64,000 nt of DNA, taken from positions 1,612,001 through 1,676,000 of the forward strand of contig NZ_LT907842.1 in the NCBI RefSeq assembly GCF_900215245.1. The letters run 5' to 3'. This DNA is from Pseudomonas fluorescens. GTDB taxonomy: Bacteria; Pseudomonadota; Gammaproteobacteria; Pseudomonadales; Pseudomonadaceae. How positions within the stretch are numbered: position 1 is the first letter of the stretch; each line of letters opens with the position of its first letter. The position numbers and the translations under genes were made by a program. The notes under the pieces are model-generated. The model was not told the DNA's origin. It searched no databases and saw nothing but the letters and a program-made list of their open reading frames with translations. Below, one piece after another: positions 63,799 through 64,000 of the stretch.

Positions 63799-64000
63799 AT
63801 GAACCTACCCGTGCCCTCCCTGCGTCCTGACGATGGCGATGAGCTGGCTGCCTTATGCAAGGCCGCTGGTGATCCGTTACGCCTGAACGTACTGCGCGCA
63901 CTGGCCAACGACTCCTTCGGGGTACTGGAACTGGCGCAAATCTTTGCGATTGGCCAGTCCGGCATGAGCCACCACCTCAAGGTACTGGCCCAGGCCGAGC
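63799..64000 (+). CDS. ArsR-family transcription regulator, 5' part (candidate SahR)
   Basis: The first 67 codons of a winged-helix ArsR/SmtB regulator, running off the right edge. The start MNLPVPSLRPDDGDELAAL leads into AGDPLRLNVLRALAND and the recognition helix IGQSGMSHHLKVLAQAE. In pseudomonads an ArsR-type gene fused or linked to a methyltransferase domain stands between tkt and metK and may respond to S-adenosylhomocysteine (SahR). Only that context supports the candidate name; the effector domain is outside the window. Confidence 0.85.
   Translation, partial: MNLPVPSLRPDDGDELAALCKAAGDPLRLNVLRALANDSFGVLELAQIFAIGQSGMSHHLKVLAQAE

Overview
The window is chromosomal DNA from a Pseudomonas of the fluorescens type. 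It is GC-rich and carries many copies of the short palindromic REP/REPIN repeats typical of that group (cores GTGGGAGCGGGCTTGCTCGC and GTGGGAGGGGGCTTGCTCCC). The gene order from soxB to betA follows, in outline, the choline/betaine/carnitine catabolism region of P. aeruginosa (PA5416 down to PA5372, recalled from memory). I see no tRNA, rRNA, CRISPR array, prophage or integrated conjugative element.

Region 1 (1-16759), betaine to serine. It holds the 5' part of soxB (sarcosine oxidase beta), glyA, a TraX-like membrane protein and ltaE. A REP-associated transposase (RAYT) with its own repeat array follows, then gbcB and gbcA (divergent betaine demethylase), etfB-etfA-dgcB (electron transfer) and dgcA-DUF5943-M19 dipeptidase-like (dimethylglycine demethylation). 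A stretch from gbcB to etfA carries a strong cluster of perfect DnaA boxes. Region 2 (16978-19663) has small accessory genes and a stand-alone AAA ATPase. Region 3 (19732-25699) is the carnitine cluster cdhR, caiX, cdhC, cdhA, cdhB plus a gamma-butyrobetaine dioxygenase. Region 4 (26079-39421) holds gbdR, sdaB, the choline ABC transporter choXWV, betT, and betI-betB-betA.

Together these genes describe a path: gamma-butyrobetaine to carnitine to glycine betaine, and choline to betaine aldehyde to betaine. Betaine then goes to dimethylglycine, sarcosine, glycine, serine and pyruvate. Three uptake proteins (CaiX, ChoXWV, BetT) and three regulators (CdhR, GbdR, BetI) serve this path. Several AraC-type 20-21 bp direct repeats and a perfect BetI palindrome are visible.

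Region 5 (39626-56199) is mixed: a TldD/TldE-like pair, an RhlA-like acyltransferase with an MFS pump, DbpA, a YhiN-type flavoprotein, a YccS-like transporter, a solute-binding protein, an ElaA-type acetyltransferase, a winged-helix protein, a YgjP-type metallopeptidase, a REC-PAS-GGDEF-EAL protein and a PL7 alginate lyase. Region 6 (56700-64000) has a small DUF gene behind a highly structured RNA leader, then the central carbon genes fba, pgk, epd and tkt with two small lipoproteins, and the start of an ArsR-type regulator divergent from tkt.

The observations I rate highest are: the leader RNA at 56720-56852, a three-way junction whose loop is complementary over 11 nt to the ribosome-binding site; the DnaA-box cluster at 6128-10488; a candidate minus-strand small RNA ending at 25828; and a second class of REP doublets in outward orientation that enclose a third hairpin.
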